This document shows, in pieces, positions 24,301 through 33,210 of a DNA stretch of 64,000 bases. The position numbers were made by a program, and so were the translations under genes. Source of the DNA: Microbulbifer agarilyticus. GTDB taxonomy: Bacteria > Pseudomonadota > Gammaproteobacteria > Pseudomonadales > Cellvibrionaceae. The stretch spans positions 930,001 to 994,000 of the forward strand of contig NZ_CP019650.1 of the NCBI RefSeq assembly GCF_001999945.1. The letters run 5' to 3'. Below the pieces are notes generated by a model. The model worked only from the letters and a program-made list of their open reading frames with translations. It had not been told where the DNA came from and searched no databases. The number at the start of each line of letters is the position of its first letter. Positions within the stretch are counted from its first letter, which is position 1.

Positions 24301-27211
24301 GGAAGATGTTCCCCTGGATGAGCAGCCCTCCGACGACCCGACGACCGAGGTCGCCGACGACCCCACCATCGATATCGTTGGTAATGTGCCGCTGATCCGT
24401 GGACACAAGACGGTTGAACTGGTGGTAGACAATATGACCGCCGGCATTGTCGATCCGGAAGACGTGCTGCGCTACACCATCGTCATTAGCAATTTGGGTG
24501 GTAAAGACGCTAGTGAAGCGCGCTTTATGGATCTGGTGCCCGAATACACGACTTACGTCGCGGGCAGCACGACTCTGAATGGTTTCGCATTGGCCGACGA
24601 CGGTGCCGATTCACCGCTGGTAGCCGGTATTGCAATCAGTAGTGATGACCTGACGCCGCCATTACCGGTAGGGACCGATGGCATCCTGACGACTGGGCAG
24701 GCGGCGACCATTGTGTTTGATGTCATGGTCAATGCCGATACCGAGCGCGGCACCATCATCAGCAACCAGGGTAATATCTACAGTCTGGAAGTGCCTCTGA
24801 CGCTGACGGACGCGGATGAAAATAGCAGCAATGGTGCCCAGCCGACCGAGGTTGTCGTGGGCGATGCGCAGCAGCTTTCCATCACCAAGGAAGTGGCCGT
24901 GGTTGGCGGCGGTGCCGCGGAGTCCGGCGAGGTGCTCGAATACATCGTGCGGGTTACCAATATCAGCGCGGTACCGGCGAGCCTGGTCACTATTGATGAC
25001 GATCTGCTGGTTGCCGGTGAAGGTGTACTCACTTACGTAGAGGACTCCGCACTGCTTAACGGTCAGCCCGATGGCATCATGATCGATGGTTCACTTATTA
25101 CTGTCGACTACAGCACCAACTATGGCGACCTGCAGCCGGCGGAAACCATTACTTTGCGTTTCGAAGCCAAGCTGGGTGAAAACCTGGCGATGGGTTACAC
25201 GGTGCTGAACACCGCGCAGGTAAAATGGAACGATCCTCCCGTCTATAACGAAGCGACGGTGGCCATCGATATAGGCGGTACTCCGGGCATCGCCAACCTT
25301 TCCGGCTACCTCTGGCACGATGTGAATTTCAGTGAGGCACTGGATCCCGAAGAGTCTGCGCTCAGCAACTGGAATGTAGAGCTGTATTTCAACAATGCGC
25401 TGCTGGAAACGGTGCAGAGCGATGAAAACGGCTACTTCGTGTTTGACGGGCTTGTGCCGAACATGGATGGCGCTGATGCCCCGGGTATCAGTTATGAAAT
25501 TCGCTACCTGGCACCCAATGCCAGCGGCACCACGGCGTCACTGGGCACGGCGAGTTCGGATTACACCAACGGACCGCAACAGGTGCTGAATATTTATGTG
25601 GAGTCTGGGGCTAACCCGCAGAACCTGAACCTGCCGATTACGCCAAATGGTGTGGTTTACGATTCGGTGCTGCGAGCTCTGGTCAATGGTGCGCGCGTGC
25701 GTCTGTTAAGTGCCTCCAGTGGCCAGCCGCTGCCGGAAAGCTGCTTTGATGATGCCAAGCAACAGAACCAGGTGACAGTCACCGGTGGTTTCTACAAGTT
25801 TGACATCAACTTCAGCAGTGCCGCCTGTGCCATTAACGCGGACTACCTGATTGAAGTGGATGTGCCCAGCGAAGACTATGTGTCCGGGCCATCGCAAATC
25901 ATCCCACCGCAAACCGGTGTGGATACCGGCAGTTTTGATGTGGCGGCGTGTATCGGTAGTGCCGCGGATGTGAACTCCGCAACGCCAGACCACTGTGAAG
26001 TGCAGGCGTCGGTGACCCCGCCGCCGGTGGATGTGGATGCGCGCAGTGCGGAGACGGATTACTACCTGCGTCTGAATCTGGATGACAGCAACCAGCCGGG
26101 TAGCAGCCAGTTGTTCAACAACCACATTGCACTGGACCCACAACTGGAAGGCGCGCTGGCGCTGACCAAAACAGCGGCCATGCTGAATGTAACCCGCAGC
26201 CAGCTGGTGCCGTATACCATCACCTTTAATAACTCGTTGCCGGTACCGTTAACGGACTTGCAACTGGTGGACTACTTCCCGGTTGGTTTCAAATACGTTG
26301 CCGGCTCCGCAAACCTGGATGGCGAGGCTGTAGAGCCCGAGGTAAACGGCCTGCAGTTGCAGTGGCCCAACCTGCGAGCGGAACCAGAGCAAATTCATAG
26401 TATGAAGTTGTTGCTGGTTGTGGGTTCCGGAGTGGGTGAGGGCGAGTACATTAACCGGGCGCGCATGTTCAATGAACTGTCTGGCCAGCAGACCTCCGGT
26501 GAGGCGTCGGCCACGGTCCGTGTGGTACCCGACCCGACGTTCGACTGTACCGATGTGATTGGCAAGGTATTCGACGATAAAAACCTTAATGGCTATCAGG
26601 ACAAAGGCGAGGGTGGCGTACCCGGCGCCCGTGTAGTGACAGCCAATGGCCTGAAAGCAACTGCTGACGCTCACGGCCGCTTCCATATCACTTGTGCGGC
26701 GGTGCCGAACCCGGACCGCGGTTCCAACTTCGTGCTGAAGCTGGATGACCGCAGCCTGCCCAGTGGCTTCCGCCTGACCACGGAAAACCCGCGGGTACAA
26801 CGCGCTACCCGAGGCAAAATGCTGGAGTTCAACTTCGGCGCCAGCCTGCACCGCGTTGTGCGGCTGGACCTGGCTGAAGCGGTATTCGAGCCAGGAACCA
26901 CCGAGTTGCGCCCGCAATGGCGTTCACGTACCGAATTGCTGCTGGAGCGTTTGCAGGAGGCTCCGTCCCTGTTACGCCTGTCCTACCTGGCAGAAAATGA
27001 AAACCCGGCGCTGGTGCAAGCCCGCCTGGAAACCATCAAGGCGCGTATTGCCGAAGACTGGGCAGCGTTGGATTGCTGTTACCCGTTGAATATTGAAACC
27101 GAAGTTTTCTGGCGCCGAGGCGCGCCGCCCGAACGCGGCGGTGTACTGGACGAGCTGAGACAAAGTATTAACCGCATGATCGGAAGTGAAGATCAGGGAG
27201 GGGCCTGGTGA
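18353..27211 (+). CDS. Giant DUF11-repeat surface protein, main part (continuation after frameshift)
   Basis: A 2,952-residue continuation of the preceding entry; the nominal TTG start at 18353 is artificial because the same frame reads sensibly from 18266. It contains at least twelve DUF11-like repeats, each with a motif like DTLP or its variants: ITDTLPEGLRC, LVDTLPSELQL, VQDTLPAGLVF, LTDILPSAG, LRDQVPANTTYV, FMDLVPEYTTYV, LVDYFPVGFKYV. Asp-rich loops such as DGLDNDGDGSDEADG suggest calcium binding. Toward the end are SdrD-like or carboxypeptidase-regulatory-like domains (LSGYLWHDVN near 25300; IGKVFDDKNLNGYQD near 26560). The last 130 residues resemble a degenerate OmpA-like domain (VFEPGTTELRPQWRSR). 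No membrane anchor is evident. It is coupled to the next gene by overlap. A surface adhesin or fibre is the likely role. Confidence 0.88.
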   Translation: MIQVESVAVSDDMPDGQGYIDHNALACAEASFPNPETVCDVALAGAAESGGLNNPLSETDLQWSLGDTIDERNRWFLADMTTRLLNDPVDTVAAPNQHAAVSTDYARAVFTAVYDTESIVIDNSGGRPNIPGYPEEADWREDLTVAEPEFEIEKLVCNETTSGGCASDSDFADNAEGTRFDTFIYKITVSNRTSDSGVPRAPGYDLVVIDNLDARGQMCVQDFGSDGLDNDGDGSDEADGTQEGFLGTAPFQNDYDIPTHCNDGGTPAVITFRHDLSDALKRLDAGESVSFLYRVAPHQSVAPLQPFLNTTYARYDSLANAFGNQNVPQLESDANLDGLGDDLGSPDNSGRARHYQTESTTANMQIIPVETQPKEVVTSATIEAALVTPSSADGSALVVGEEIRYRLTAQIPPSRLRELTITDTLPEGLRCTDAPEVDLDAIAAASGASFEPGGQFTIANGGISCNNDSITWNFGLQDLTTAGGRRLDLPVDFFARLENSAQTNDGNVITNGGSATTAEVSYIDETGAQQRIAFESHSFTVLEPQIALQKAFDVTNTDADDILTVTVTAENFGSASAYNLQVLDDLVGSRYTYVGNIGGNDPPDSDNDGVNTNAPTFAWDRSNSDYAIAPGESKSFTFQVRVNQDVAPHEVLSNTIESRWQSLPGDDVALNSSGVIGNDGEIDGMRIGALPNLGDAVNDYETTADAETEVLPLTISKSDLDDTVVPTIGAHKHFQLEILLPEGITTEVSVSDVLNANGTGYALTHNSDYDITYEFIGIDAINGETPSEAALTLFPTDGTTTPGTVTWEIGTVDTAHEDDVTVNDVTPTIRIQYFARINNDTGTDAGDSLVNTATLNYLNPVTGVAESLGAAAPATTVVEPLLQLEKTVANLTNDGQPAQGGDVLEYTLRVTHAGGSSADAFDLNLVDTLPSELQLDDSFTPTAQIDTTDVAGFVAAPSGAPLGPLVWGKGNSDNSLDLPQGSELVLVYRAQVRSVFGNPINNSVTLDWSSLNENVAGEPEFERHGNGCPTVTAPDDYCVGPVQASIITEDNTAIDKSVVEDTDTDSDIGTLRVGDFVTYRLQLSLQAGTTPSVAVQDTLPAGLVFDGVVSINGDTSVPYAPGNGFDYGEIPASAVPAQGAEGVISWAIGDVTRDFSASSPLIIEYRVKVAEDNGIIHVPSQSLTNTAQLTYGSDSLEDTALVTVLQPVIDSLEKTERSGKPNPYNNIDLINDVMQFRLHACNVGDAPAYNLQLTDNLAMEMDESSIANVQVSIDGAPLMDGDYSYTAPTARGGDMVFSLGVPVPAGLCLDIDYDIGFYQDVGGDQSWVNTFTVDQYWSLPDSSGQQYGPVDLPVPFSMSTAAAVVEPLVKTLLLPADGTATVGEQIHYRIAVPGVANDAVALRNVQVIDTLQSLGDIVLFESATLNGEVFDPVVDQASGTITFDIPTIAVGSVAEIEILARVADVATAVAGTEIINAADFTYEEGGVNLPGGGNDVRFTIVEPDLIMDKTGPANVQAGLPGRFLLDVHNTGEGSAYDVTLTDILPSAGDAGEQGGMCVTPPENITAELLDGAGNNVSTLTAGTDFTTSYDVDSCTLIVNTLGDGGAIAADHHLQLAYDAYLDVDTENGAALTNIAGATQWYGLPSTEDLRRVYDRMLTDGSPSVVDFEDALTISAQVPRVAFAKSVENITRGESPAVNASPADLLRYTLTLTNEEDVAVDDFSVQDDLGSLNAFTAFTSGTLNIISVPTGADSSATDATGGTNSAGLLDVRSLSLAAAGEPGDSIEIVFEVQLATVIDNGSVVLNQARLELPGQSAFVSDDPNLNGVEDPDVAGDEDPTQVIIESAPVFKVEKISEDLTGEPDSLMPGDTLRYTLRVENIGNENMREASLRDQVPANTTYVADSTSLNGAVLDDINGSTPLAETLAIQSPGADAGELLADPSASGAQAAVIIFDVIINEVNDGTVISNQGFANGVGIGVNAGGEDVPLDEQPSDDPTTEVADDPTIDIVGNVPLIRGHKTVELVVDNMTAGIVDPEDVLRYTIVISNLGGKDASEARFMDLVPEYTTYVAGSTTLNGFALADDGADSPLVAGIAISSDDLTPPLPVGTDGILTTGQAATIVFDVMVNADTERGTIISNQGNIYSLEVPLTLTDADENSSNGAQPTEVVVGDAQQLSITKEVAVVGGGAAESGEVLEYIVRVTNISAVPASLVTIDDDLLVAGEGVLTYVEDSALLNGQPDGIMIDGSLITVDYSTNYGDLQPAETITLRFEAKLGENLAMGYTVLNTAQVKWNDPPVYNEATVAIDIGGTPGIANLSGYLWHDVNFSEALDPEESALSNWNVELYFNNALLETVQSDENGYFVFDGLVPNMDGADAPGISYEIRYLAPNASGTTASLGTASSDYTNGPQQVLNIYVESGANPQNLNLPITPNGVVYDSVLRALVNGARVRLLSASSGQPLPESCFDDAKQQNQVTVTGGFYKFDINFSSAACAINADYLIEVDVPSEDYVSGPSQIIPPQTGVDTGSFDVAACIGSAADVNSATPDHCEVQASVTPPPVDVDARSAETDYYLRLNLDDSNQPGSSQLFNNHIALDPQLEGALALTKTAAMLNVTRSQLVPYTITFNNSLPVPLTDLQLVDYFPVGFKYVAGSANLDGEAVEPEVNGLQLQWPNLRAEPEQIHSMKLLLVVGSGVGEGEYINRARMFNELSGQQTSGEASATVRVVPDPTFDCTDVIGKVFDDKNLNGYQDKGEGGVPGARVVTANGLKATADAHGRFHITCAAVPNPDRGSNFVLKLDDRSLPSGFRLTTENPRVQRATRGKMLEFNFGASLHRVVRLDLAEAVFEPGTTELRPQWRSRTELLLERLQEAPSLLRLSYLAENENPALVQARLETIKARIAEDWAALDCCYPLNIETEVFWRRGAPPERGGVLDELRQSINRMIGSEDQGGAW

Positions 27212-30200
27212 TGTTTCGTCCTTCGCAAAAAAAACTGGCGATAATTATTGCCGCATTGGCCAGCGCCCCGGTTTTGGCTCAGGAGACCAGTCAGGAAGAG
27301 TTGTCCTGGTGGCAGAAAATTCCGGGTCTTTCACCACAGGTTGAAAGCGCTGGAGACCACTCCGACAGCTATACGAACAGGCCGCTCGGCAGTAATACTG
27401 AAACTACCCTGATACCCGCCGCTGGACAGCTGTGGGTGCAGGATGCGGAATCGTTTATCTCCCCTGAAGAGGCAGTGTTGGAAAACGATGTATTGCCGCC
27501 TTTGCTGTACCGGGAAGTGGAAGATGAACTGCCCGCGGAATTAATTGCACAGCTGGAAGAAAAGCTTGCTGCGCTGGAAAACGCACATGAGCTGCAGCTG
27601 ATTTTCACTGGGCATACGGACACCAGCCCCCTCAGAGAAGAGCAACAAGCCGAATTCGCGGATAAAAATGCCTTCGCCCTGGCACGTGCACAGCGGGTTG
27701 CGGAGTATTTCCAGACCGCGCTCGAGCTGTCCGACGATGCCATCGTGGTTGAGGCGCGCGGTGATAGCGAGCCACTCACGGAAAACATCACTGTACAGGG
27801 ACGCGAACTCAATCGCCGCGTAGACCTGACACTGCGCTATTTCGAATTGGACCAGCAGGCCAGGGATGCCCAGCGACGCGCCGAAGCACTTCAGCTGAAT
27901 CGTGTGCAGGTCTGCCGTCAGGAAGCCGTGTGTAAGCTGCGTTACAGTGATGGCTCCGACCAGCGCGCGCGGCTGAAAAACCTGGTTTCCCCGCTGCGCC
28001 TGCAGCCCGGGCAGGTGGACCTGCCAGCTGGTTTTGTCCGCCGTATTCACGAGGTGCGCAGTACCTTGCTGGATAAACCCAATCTCACTATTCATTTTGT
28101 CGGGCACACCAATGCGGCGTCCTTCCCGGAGGGACCGGCAGAGCTGTACGACGACCAGATGGCTCTGTCGCGCGCTGAGGCGCGGCGGGTAGCGCTGGCG
28201 GTAGCGGATCAATTGAATCTGCCGGGTTACATGGTGACCAGTAGCGGTAAAGGTGCAACCCAGCCGGTCGCCGCCAACGACACCGCCAAGGGGCGCTCCC
28301 TCAACCATCGGGTAGAGGTAGAGTTTTGGTATGACGACTTGCTGGAAACGGCGGCCGATGGTGTGCAGGCATGTCCGGAATCCGCCACCGCAGAAACCAT
28401 CACCATTGCGCACGAATCGGCCACCGGTGATGTGCCGCCAATTTTCCTCAATAGCGGTGATCCGCAGATCTCCAGTGCCCAGCTGGCGCAGATGCAGCGG
28501 CTCATGGATGAGGTGGCAGGAAAGTCGAATGTACGCCTGAGCTTTGTCGGCTATAGCGATAACCAGCGTATGGAGCGTCGCGAGGCCATGGTATACGGCG
28601 ATGACGTGGGTCTATCGTCTGCGCGCGCACAGAAAACCATGCGCGCAGTGCAGGAAAGACTTGGCCTTGAAGACAGCCAGATTGAATTCCACGGGCGCGG
28701 TTATGTTGAGTCCAAGGACGTGGTGCAAACCGGGTTTATCCACATGGACGGCGCCCGCGTCGAGGTGCAGGTCTTATATGATGAGCTGGCCATACTGGCG
28801 GAGCAGGACCGCCTGGAGATTGAGCGCCTGCAACAGGAAGCCGTAGCCCATAACCCCTACGCTCTTAACCTGATGCGCATTACCGTGGACGGGGCACCGG
28901 AATACGACCCACACAAAAATTCTGCGGACTTGCAGCGCTGTACCGACGTCGCGCTGGAGCAAGCCAACATCCAGTTCCGTTTTGACAACCAAACCATGCA
29001 GCCGCGCCTCAACGTAACGGCATTCCCCAGTACCATTCGCTACGCGGACGATCCGGAAACCGAACTCGTTGAAAGTCGCGTGTCGTTCAAGCAGTACATG
29101 AATTACCCGGCGTTTGTTACTCGCGGGGAAGTACGTATTTTTGAAGCGGAACAATCGCTGCGCGACGCGCCTCTGGCGGTTGTGACGTTGGACCAGAATG
29201 GCGAAGGCGAATGGGATGCCGATTTCGAAAGCTTCCAGGCACCCCTGAAAAAACTAAAGTATGTGCTGCGGGTTTACGATTGGAAGCAGCGCTTTGACGA
29301 GACTCGCCCGCAAACGCTCTGGCTTGTGGATAATTTCGAGCCGCAGCTGCAGCAAAATACCACGGCCAACGAATTGTTGGTGGGGTATGGGGAAAACCGC
29401 CTCGCTGAACAGAATATTCCGGTAAGCGGTAACGCGGTGCTGGTCAATGGCGCAGAAATTCCGACCAACCACAGTGTGTGGCTGGCGGGCAGGGAGGTGC
29501 CGGTTAGCAACGACGGCACATTTGTCGCTGAAGAAATCTTTGCCAAGGGTCTGCACACTGTGGAAGTGGCGGTGCTGGACGATCATGGCAACGGTGAATT
29601 ATTCCTGCGGGACCTCGAGTTCAACCGCGACGACTGGTTTACCGTTGGCATTGCCGATGTCACCATCGCCCATGATGATACCAATGGCCCGGCGGCGCTG
29701 GTAACCGGGGATGAAACCCACTACGACAACTCTGCAAGCTACGACGGTCGCCTGGCGTTTTACACCAGCGGCAGCTTTGGTGATGGCTGGCGCCTGTCTG
29801 CCAGTGCGGATACGGAAGAGGGGCCAATCGACGAGCTGTTTTCCAACTTTATGGAAAAAACGCCGGATGCACTGTTCCGTCGTCTCGATAGCGACCTCTA
29901 CTACCCGACGTTTGGTGACGACTCCACGGTGGTCGAAGATGCACCAACCTCTGGCAAGTTCTATATCAAGCTGGAAAACTACGACGACTACGGCCTGTGG
30001 GGTAACTTCAAGGCGTCGTATACCGACAATGAACTCGCGCATATCGACCGCGCGCTGTACGGGGCCAATCTCCATTTTGAAACCGACGATCTCACCGACT
30101 TCGGCGACAAACGTTTTGAGGTGGACGCATTCAGTGCCGAGCCCGGTACCATCGCTGGTCGCGATGAGTTCCGCGGTACCGGCGGTTCGCTGTATTACCT

Positions 30201-32442
30201 GCGCCACCAGGATATCCTCACCGGCTCCGAGCGCCTGCGTGTGGAAGTGCGGGATAAAAACTCCGGGCTGGTATTGGGGGTGAAAAACCTCACTCCGGTC
30301 ATCGATTACGATGTGGATTACATTCAGGGACGGGTGGTACTGAACCGTCCGCTGTCGGCAATTGCCGGCGATAACCTGATCATCCAGGACGGTTCCTACA
30401 ACGGTAACCCGCAGTATCTGGTTGCCCGCTATGAATACACACCGGGTTTTGATGACCTGGATACTCTGGCGGTGGGCGGTCGCGCGCACTACTGGGCCGG
30501 GGATCATGTGCGTATCGGCGTGACTGCGAGCCAGCAGGATGAGGAAGACAATGAATCTTCGCTCAATGGCATTGATCTGACACTGCGCAAAACGTCCGGT
30601 ACCTGGATCAAGCTGGAAACGGCCGAAAGCCAGGGGAATGCCCTCGAAAGTCTTTCATCGCTCGATGGCGGTTACAGCTTCAGTCAGGAACGTCTGGGCG
30701 ATTCGACTGACTCTATTGATCCTATCGACCCGAATGCAAAAGCCGGCGCGAGTAAAGTCGAAGCGGCGATGCAGTTGGACGACTTTTTCTCCGGTGCACG
30801 CGGCTCCGTATCGGTCTATGCGCAGCAGCGCGACGCAGGATTTTCCGCACCCGGGCAACTGGTTGCCAGGGAGACCGAGCAATACGGCGGAGCGATCAAT
30901 GTGCCAATTGGCGAGCGTTTCGATGTGGCGCTCAAAGCCGACAGTAAAGAACAGCAGCAGGGCCTGCAGACAGGAGCGACCGATGTAGAACTTGGATATC
31001 GTCTGGATGACCACTGGCGTCTCGCCGCAGCGGCCCGTTCGGACTCCCGGGAAGACCTGTCACCGGTCGTACCGCTGACGCAAAAACAGGGCGACCGTAC
31101 CGATGTGGCCATCCAGGCCGGTTACGATTCCGGAGCCAACTGGAGTGCATTTGGTTTTGTACAGCGTACCGCTGAGCTTTCCGGCAGTCGGGAAGAGAAT
31201 AACCGGATTGGTTTTGGCGGCGCCTATCGGGTGAGTGATCGCTTTACCGTAGATAGCGAACTCTCCGGTGGCGATACCGGTACTGCTGCCAGTGTGGGTA
31301 CCGATTTCCTCGTAACCGACCGTACCAATCTTTACCTGAATTACACCCTCGACAATGAGCGTACCGACACCGGGGTGCGTGCGCGCAAAGGTAACCTGAA
31401 TAGCGGTTTCCGCAGCCGCTTCTCGGACACCACCAGTATTTACGGCGAGGAACGCTATACCCACGGTGATGTGTCTACGGGCCTCACGCACGCGTTGGGC
31501 GTTGATCTGGCGCCCAGTGACAAGTGGAGTTACGGCACCAATCTTGAGGCGGGTACCCTTGAGGACCCGCGCACCGGGGCGGAAACCGAGCGCCGGGCGA
31601 TGGGTGCGAGTGTGGGCTTTAACGACGATGCCTTGCGCTGGTCCACCGCGGTGGAGTACCGGGTCGACAATATCCAGACGTTAACGGTATCCACGGTCGA
31701 CATTGTCGAACCGCCGAGCGAGATCACTGCTGGTGAGCCCGTTGATCAGCCAGTGGAGCAGGTCGTCGAGCAGTCGGTATTGGAAAACGAACGTAAGACC
31801 TGGCTGTTGAAAAATGCTCTCAGCTATCAGCTGAGTGCGGACTGGCGCCTCGTGGGCAAGTTGAATTACTCCGACAGCGAGAGTTCTGCCGGGCAGTTCT
31901 ATGACGGCAAGTTTACCGAGGGGGTTATGGGCTACGCCTATCGCCCGGTGGATAACGACCGCTGGAACACCCTGTTGAAGTACACCTATTTCTACAACGT
32001 GCCCACGTCCGACCAGGTACTGGTGACCTCAAGCAGTCGCAATAGCGCGATCGATTATGTGCAGAAGAGCCATATCTTCTCTGTGGACACCAACTACGAT
32101 CTGACGCGTCGCTGGACCCTGGGTGCCAAGTACGCTTATCGCCTCGGTCAGTTGAGTATGGAACGGGAAAATCCGGAGTTCTTCGACAGTACCGCGCACC
32201 TGTATGTGTTGCGTGCGGATTGGCACTTCGTCAATCAGTGGGATTTGCTGATAGAAGGGCGGATGCTCGACCTGCCGGAAGCGGGTGACCGCCGAAGCGG
32301 CGCACTGCTCGCGCTTTATCGTCAGATGGGGCGCAACTTTAAGGCTGGCGTCGGTTACAACTTTACCGACTTCTCTGATGACTTGACCGATCTCGATTAC
32401 GATAGTCAGGGTGTGTTTATCAATATGGTGGGTAAGTTCTAA
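27211..32442 (+). CDS. Outer-membrane protein with three OmpA-like domains and a predicted beta-rich C-terminal region
   Basis: A 1,743-residue exported protein (signal peptide residues 1-24, ending APVLAQ). Three OmpA-C-like segments follow each other in the first 530 residues: LIFTGHTDTSPL with ELNRRVDLTL, HFVGHTNAASFP with SLNHRVEVEFW, and LSFVGYSDNQRM with GARVEVQVLY. From about residue 870 the text is rich in alternating beta-strand patterns ending in VFINMVGKF with a C-terminal Phe, as in outer-membrane barrels. The OmpA-like parts may bind peptidoglycan or the degenerate OmpA-like end of the giant protein. ATG 27211 overlaps the previous stop (TGATG); GTG 27208 is equally possible, since AGGGAGG lies 8 bases before it. 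A role as anchor or exporter of the giant protein is inferred from coupling only. Confidence 0.86.
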   Translation: MFRPSQKKLAIIIAALASAPVLAQETSQEELSWWQKIPGLSPQVESAGDHSDSYTNRPLGSNTETTLIPAAGQLWVQDAESFISPEEAVLENDVLPPLLYREVEDELPAELIAQLEEKLAALENAHELQLIFTGHTDTSPLREEQQAEFADKNAFALARAQRVAEYFQTALELSDDAIVVEARGDSEPLTENITVQGRELNRRVDLTLRYFELDQQARDAQRRAEALQLNRVQVCRQEAVCKLRYSDGSDQRARLKNLVSPLRLQPGQVDLPAGFVRRIHEVRSTLLDKPNLTIHFVGHTNAASFPEGPAELYDDQMALSRAEARRVALAVADQLNLPGYMVTSSGKGATQPVAANDTAKGRSLNHRVEVEFWYDDLLETAADGVQACPESATAETITIAHESATGDVPPIFLNSGDPQISSAQLAQMQRLMDEVAGKSNVRLSFVGYSDNQRMERREAMVYGDDVGLSSARAQKTMRAVQERLGLEDSQIEFHGRGYVESKDVVQTGFIHMDGARVEVQVLYDELAILAEQDRLEIERLQQEAVAHNPYALNLMRITVDGAPEYDPHKNSADLQRCTDVALEQANIQFRFDNQTMQPRLNVTAFPSTIRYADDPETELVESRVSFKQYMNYPAFVTRGEVRIFEAEQSLRDAPLAVVTLDQNGEGEWDADFESFQAPLKKLKYVLRVYDWKQRFDETRPQTLWLVDNFEPQLQQNTTANELLVGYGENRLAEQNIPVSGNAVLVNGAEIPTNHSVWLAGREVPVSNDGTFVAEEIFAKGLHTVEVAVLDDHGNGELFLRDLEFNRDDWFTVGIADVTIAHDDTNGPAALVTGDETHYDNSASYDGRLAFYTSGSFGDGWRLSASADTEEGPIDELFSNFMEKTPDALFRRLDSDLYYPTFGDDSTVVEDAPTSGKFYIKLENYDDYGLWGNFKASYTDNELAHIDRALYGANLHFETDDLTDFGDKRFEVDAFSAEPGTIAGRDEFRGTGGSLYYLRHQDILTGSERLRVEVRDKNSGLVLGVKNLTPVIDYDVDYIQGRVVLNRPLSAIAGDNLIIQDGSYNGNPQYLVARYEYTPGFDDLDTLAVGGRAHYWAGDHVRIGVTASQQDEEDNESSLNGIDLTLRKTSGTWIKLETAESQGNALESLSSLDGGYSFSQERLGDSTDSIDPIDPNAKAGASKVEAAMQLDDFFSGARGSVSVYAQQRDAGFSAPGQLVARETEQYGGAINVPIGERFDVALKADSKEQQQGLQTGATDVELGYRLDDHWRLAAAARSDSREDLSPVVPLTQKQGDRTDVAIQAGYDSGANWSAFGFVQRTAELSGSREENNRIGFGGAYRVSDRFTVDSELSGGDTGTAASVGTDFLVTDRTNLYLNYTLDNERTDTGVRARKGNLNSGFRSRFSDTTSIYGEERYTHGDVSTGLTHALGVDLAPSDKWSYGTNLEAGTLEDPRTGAETERRAMGASVGFNDDALRWSTAVEYRVDNIQTLTVSTVDIVEPPSEITAGEPVDQPVEQVVEQSVLENERKTWLLKNALSYQLSADWRLVGKLNYSDSESSAGQFYDGKFTEGVMGYAYRPVDNDRWNTLLKYTYFYNVPTSDQVLVTSSSRNSAIDYVQKSHIFSVDTNYDLTRRWTLGAKYAYRLGQLSMERENPEFFDSTAHLYVLRADWHFVNQWDLLIEGRMLDLPEAGDRRSGALLALYRQMGRNFKAGVGYNFTDFSDDLTDLDYDSQGVFINMVGKF

Positions 32443-32741
32443 TCGGGCCTCGCTGGGGGCGCGCTAAGCACTCCCCAAAGTTTGGATGCAGTATGACCGA
32501 TCGGTAACTCTTGATTCCGGGTGTCGACTTGGCGCGATATACGGCCAACTACGGCCATCTACATAGTCTATATAGAAAGTATCGCGCAGCTGGTTTAAGT
32601 CCGGAAATTGCTGGGAGTAATTTAATGCCAGAAGTGACTTGACTCCCAGTGGGGCGATCAATAGAATGCGCAGCCTCTGAGCGGTTGGGGTCACCCACCG
32701 CAGGAAGTCGAGACTTACCAGGTCGACTTCCGGGTCGTTGG
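32443..32741. other. Intergenic region before the initiator tRNAs
   Basis: No gene can be supported. The left half is featureless to my eye. The right half contains a strong promoter and, at 32703-32731, a perfect nine-base stem (GGAAGTCGA/TCGACTTCC) that ends ten bases before the first tRNA and may be a processing or pausing structure. Confidence 0.55.
32639..32667 (+). promoter_or_regulatory. Sigma-70 promoter for the tRNA-fMet genes
   Basis: TTGACT at 32639-32644 and TAGAAT at 32662-32667 are separated by exactly 17 bases, close to consensus at both boxes, about 75 bases upstream of the first tRNA. Confidence 0.78.
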
Positions 32742-32818
<77 letters not shown>

Positions 32819-32874
32819 AATTTCCATTTATACTTCTTGAGGTTTAAGTGGTCGCCTAGCCCCAGAGTTGTTGT

Positions 32875-32951
<77 letters not shown>

Positions 32952-32992
32952 AATTCTTGTAGTTACATGAATACTATGTGACTACGCAGTTG

Positions 32993-33016
32993 AAGCCCCT
33001 ATTAGGGGCTTTTTCG
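32993..33016 (+). terminator. Intrinsic terminator after the tRNA genes
   Basis: AAGCCCC and GGGGCTT pair around a short loop (TATTA) at 32993-33011 and are followed by a run of T. Transcription into rimP would need read-through or a second promoter in 33017-33210. Confidence 0.85.
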
Positions 33017-33210
33017 TATCTGCGGCAAACGGGAATTTCCCGGTTTGCCATCCGAATGGGCCGGGAGTCGGCGCCGCGGTTTCTCATTCGGGCCGTGGGG
33101 TTAGCTCCGCTGCCCATTTTTTGTTTTTTGCGGTCGGCACAAGCGATCGCGCATCCGCCCCTCCGGGCAGTCGCACTGCGATTGGCGCGGGCCGGGGCCA
33201 AAGTGGTGAT

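Noticed and set aside
33121..33210. N-terminal extension of RimP
   Set aside because: Low-quality, Gly/Ala/Arg-rich text from the leader; RimP starts at [11 protein letters not shown].
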